Shown here: positions 62,228-64,000 of the stretch, piece after piece | How positions within the stretch are numbered: position 1 is the stretch's first letter | How the letters are laid out: each line of letters starts with the position of its first letter | NCBI GenBank assembly: GCA_023250155.1 | Contig: JAHFBG010000001.1 | Location: 435,131-499,130, forward strand | DNA: 64,000 nucleotides | DNA from: Candidatus Melainabacteria bacterium | GTDB lineage: Bacteria > Cyanobacteriota > Vampirovibrionia > 2-02-FULL-35-15 | Direction of reading: 5' to 3' | Position numbers and translations under genes: made by a program | The notes under the pieces: model-generated | What the model saw: the letters and a program-made list of their open reading frames with translations, nothing else | The model's database searches: none | What the model was told of the DNA's origin: nothing

Positions 62228-64000
62228 TTAACTCAACCCCAATGCCTTCTTAGCAGAATTAGTAATTTCATTTAATAAAGACCCGCCACCGGTAATTATT
62301 TGTGCTAAGCCACCATTAGTTTTAACGAAGTCTAAAACCTGTGTAATATTTGGTGTGCAATTTGTATTTGTACAGCCACAAACTGTTTTGTCACAGGCTA
62401 ATCCACCACTACTAGTTATAGTAGGAGGTAAGGAAGGATTAGAAATAGTTTGTGATACTGATGTACTATCTGTTCCACTAATGGTTTGTTTTAAGCTAAT
62501 TGAAGCGTCACCTTGTGAAAAATCTGCTTGTACTTTTGCACTAAATGATCCATCGGATCTACTTGTGATGGTTACTGTATCAAAAGCAGTCATTGAATCT
62601 TTAGAGAAAGAATCTATTTTAACTTTTGCTCCCCCAATTGATGCTCCTGTGCTACCAAGAATAGTAACAATTGATTTACCTCCTGTTGTAGTAGTAGCAT
62701 TGATTTTAGTTAAAACTATTGGGGTTACAGCAGGCACTACCTTTGCAAAGCCTGTTATTTGTGGTGTACCCAAAACAGTATCTCTTGATGTTAGTGCAAG
62801 GAGATCACTAGCAGTTGTAATTTGTGATGCACCAGTAGCGTCATTTATAGCACCACCCACTACAATATTTTGAGCAAGTGCACGTGTAGAGCCTGCTGCA
62901 AATGCTGAAAAGTTTTGAGGATTAGAAATATTAGTAGTACTATTCACAGATAATACACCAGGAGTGTTAACTATAGCTCCTGACAAGGGTTCAAAAAAAG
63001 CAACACTTATAGTGTAAGTGTCTCCATCCATAGAACCTTGTGCATTTAAACTAAGATTATTAATTGTAATAGTGGTTTTAACACTTGAAGGATCTGTAGT
63101 CCCTGAATTTTTTCTAAGCGGAATTACAATACTTCCAAAAGGAGCATTGAGATCATCAGCATTAGTCATAACTAAGACTGGTGCTGAATTTATAACTAGT
63201 GAACTATCAGACAATGTTATGTCAGAAGTGTTTAATGCATTAGAGAAGAGCGTGGGTGAAGAAGGTATTAACCATAGGTTTATTGTATTGTTTTCAGCAT
63301 TTGAGCTAACAGATGGATTTATAAGTGTGGCTGAGGATTGTCCACCGATTGGGATACTGTCATTGTTAAGCTCTTCAATTTGAATCTTACTTGTACTAGC
63401 TGTAGCGTTTATTAATATAGGAGTTGTACTTATTTCATTTGTAGAAATCTCTCCTTTTTGTGATGTAACTGCCTCAGTCACATAACTAATTTTTGTAGCT
63501 TGTTGAGGCGTACCAATATTTGCTGTTCCTACAGTTTCAGATCTTGTGGGATTGTCTATATTGTTTTTTGCAATTATAGTTGCATTTAAAGGACCAGTTA
63601 CAGTACTTGAACAAAAAATATCTTGAGAATCTAGTCTTAGTAAAATGGAATCAATCATATTTCCATCTGCAATCGTATTTACTGCAGACACTACAAATCT
63701 GATTTTTGCAGGAGTAGTACTTGTAGCTGGAACAAGTCCATTAATTGCAGTAAGTAACCCGCTAACAGCATTACATTGAACAGTAAAACCGGCTGTGGCA
63801 GTACAGGTAGGAAGTGAAAAATCATTTACAGTAGATAAATCACTGCTTGCTCCAACAATATCATCATCATCGTCAATTACATCACACCCTGTAGGTAGGC
63901 TAACTTCAAACACGGTGGCATTAATTCCGCCAATGCTTGCTATAAAAGTATTTAATCCCCCTGGATCACCTGAACTTGCACCACCTTGATCTCCTGCACT
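62228..64000 (-). CDS. Secreted surface-type protein, C-terminal part (cut by window edge)
   Basis: At least 591 residues; the frame is open to the right edge, so the N-terminus is missing. Rich in Thr, Ser, Asn and Ala with alternating hydrophobics, typical of exported beta-rich surface proteins. An acidic stretch (DVIDDDDDIVGASS) and an Ig-like region (ATTTTGGKSIVTILGSTGASIGGAKVKIDSF, a bacterial Ig/carboxypeptidase-regulatory-like turn) can be seen. The Cys-rich patch ACDKTVCGCTNTNC near the C-terminus is unusual. It ends with a helical tail (FVKTNGGLAQIITGGGSLLNEITNSAKKALGLS). No LPXTG motif or clear autotransporter barrel is seen. Adhesion is a guess. Confidence 0.7.
   Translation of the reverse strand, partial: SAGDQGGASSGDPGGLNTFIASIGGINATVFEVSLPTGCDVIDDDDDIVGASSDLSTVNDFSLPTCTATAGFTVQCNAVSGLLTAINGLVPATSTTPAKIRFVVSAVNTIADGNMIDSILLRLDSQDIFCSSTVTGPLNATIIAKNNIDNPTRSETVGTANIGTPQQATKISYVTEAVTSQKGEISTNEISTTPILINATASTSKIQIEELNNDSIPIGGQSSATLINPSVSSNAENNTINLWLIPSSPTLFSNALNTSDITLSDSSLVINSAPVLVMTNADDLNAPFGSIVIPLRKNSGTTDPSSVKTTITINNLSLNAQGSMDGDTYTISVAFFEPLSGAIVNTPGVLSVNSTTNISNPQNFSAFAAGSTRALAQNIVVGGAINDATGASQITTASDLLALTSRDTVLGTPQITGFAKVVPAVTPIVLTKINATTTTGGKSIVTILGSTGASIGGAKVKIDSFSKDSMTAFDTVTITSRSDGSFSAKVQADFSQGDASISLKQTISGTDSTSVSQTISNPSLPPTITSSGGLACDKTVCGCTNTNCTPNITQVLDFVKTNGGLAQIITGGGSLLNEITNSAKKALGLS

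Overview
The window is AT-rich and gene-dense. It looks like a chromosomal segment from a non-photosynthetic relative of the Cyanobacteria (Melainabacteria/Vampirovibrionia-like). This placement is an inference. It rests on the ATP synthase order c - b' - b - delta with a duplicated, diverged b subunit, on heptanucleotide tandem repeats and palindromes of the kind common in cyanobacterial genomes, and on the absence of any photosynthesis gene. No tRNA, rRNA, CRISPR array, transposase or phage module was seen.

Layout. 1-3057 (minus): the ATP synthase F0 stalk and ring genes (delta cut by the left edge), then prmC and a phosphomannose-isomerase-type cupin. 3301-23232 (plus): five tandem paralogous genes for secreted, helix-rich proteins of about 1200-1600 residues with no family I recognise; the first three are coupled stop-to-start. 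23244-27417: a zinc-independent alcohol dehydrogenase/quinone reductase, a small unknown, a GT39-type membrane glycosyltransferase and an SRPBCC-like unknown. 27498-30393: phosphate permeases pstC-pstA and an ankyrin protein with exact 198-bp repeats. 30399-34416 (minus): a RecB-like nuclease, a secreted proline-rich truncated hemoglobin, an OGG1-type glycosylase and an O-methyltransferase.

34574-38130 is unusual. A cobalamin riboswitch with a terminator, followed by a hairpin that buries the Shine-Dalgarno site, precedes an unknown six-repeat protein. Then come another unknown gene, two very small genes and several hairpins. 38136-44681 holds a CDP-alcohol phosphatidyltransferase, chorismate mutase, GAPDH, a TPMT-like methyltransferase and the B12-dependent ribonucleotide reductase nrdJ. 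45000-48338 carries a compositionally distinct toxin-like protein with an HExxH motif and a small downstream gene in the position of an immunity gene. 49030-52824 (minus) runs lipoprotein - peptide permease - nadE - mqnA. serS follows on the plus strand. 54742-62188 (minus) runs glmS - FMN reductase - hemE - hemN - hemH - hemY (late heme synthesis). A secreted, Thr/Ser-rich surface protein runs off the right edge.

A theme across the window is small repeats living inside coding sequence. Period-7 repeats add peptides to AtpF, the cupin, the TPMT-like enzyme and MqnA, and may reach PstC. Palindromes are inserted in NadE and MqnA and form the C-terminus of HemY. A two-hairpin element occurs at 3131 and 54703, with its first hairpin alone at 36561; its stems covary while the bulge and loop are kept.
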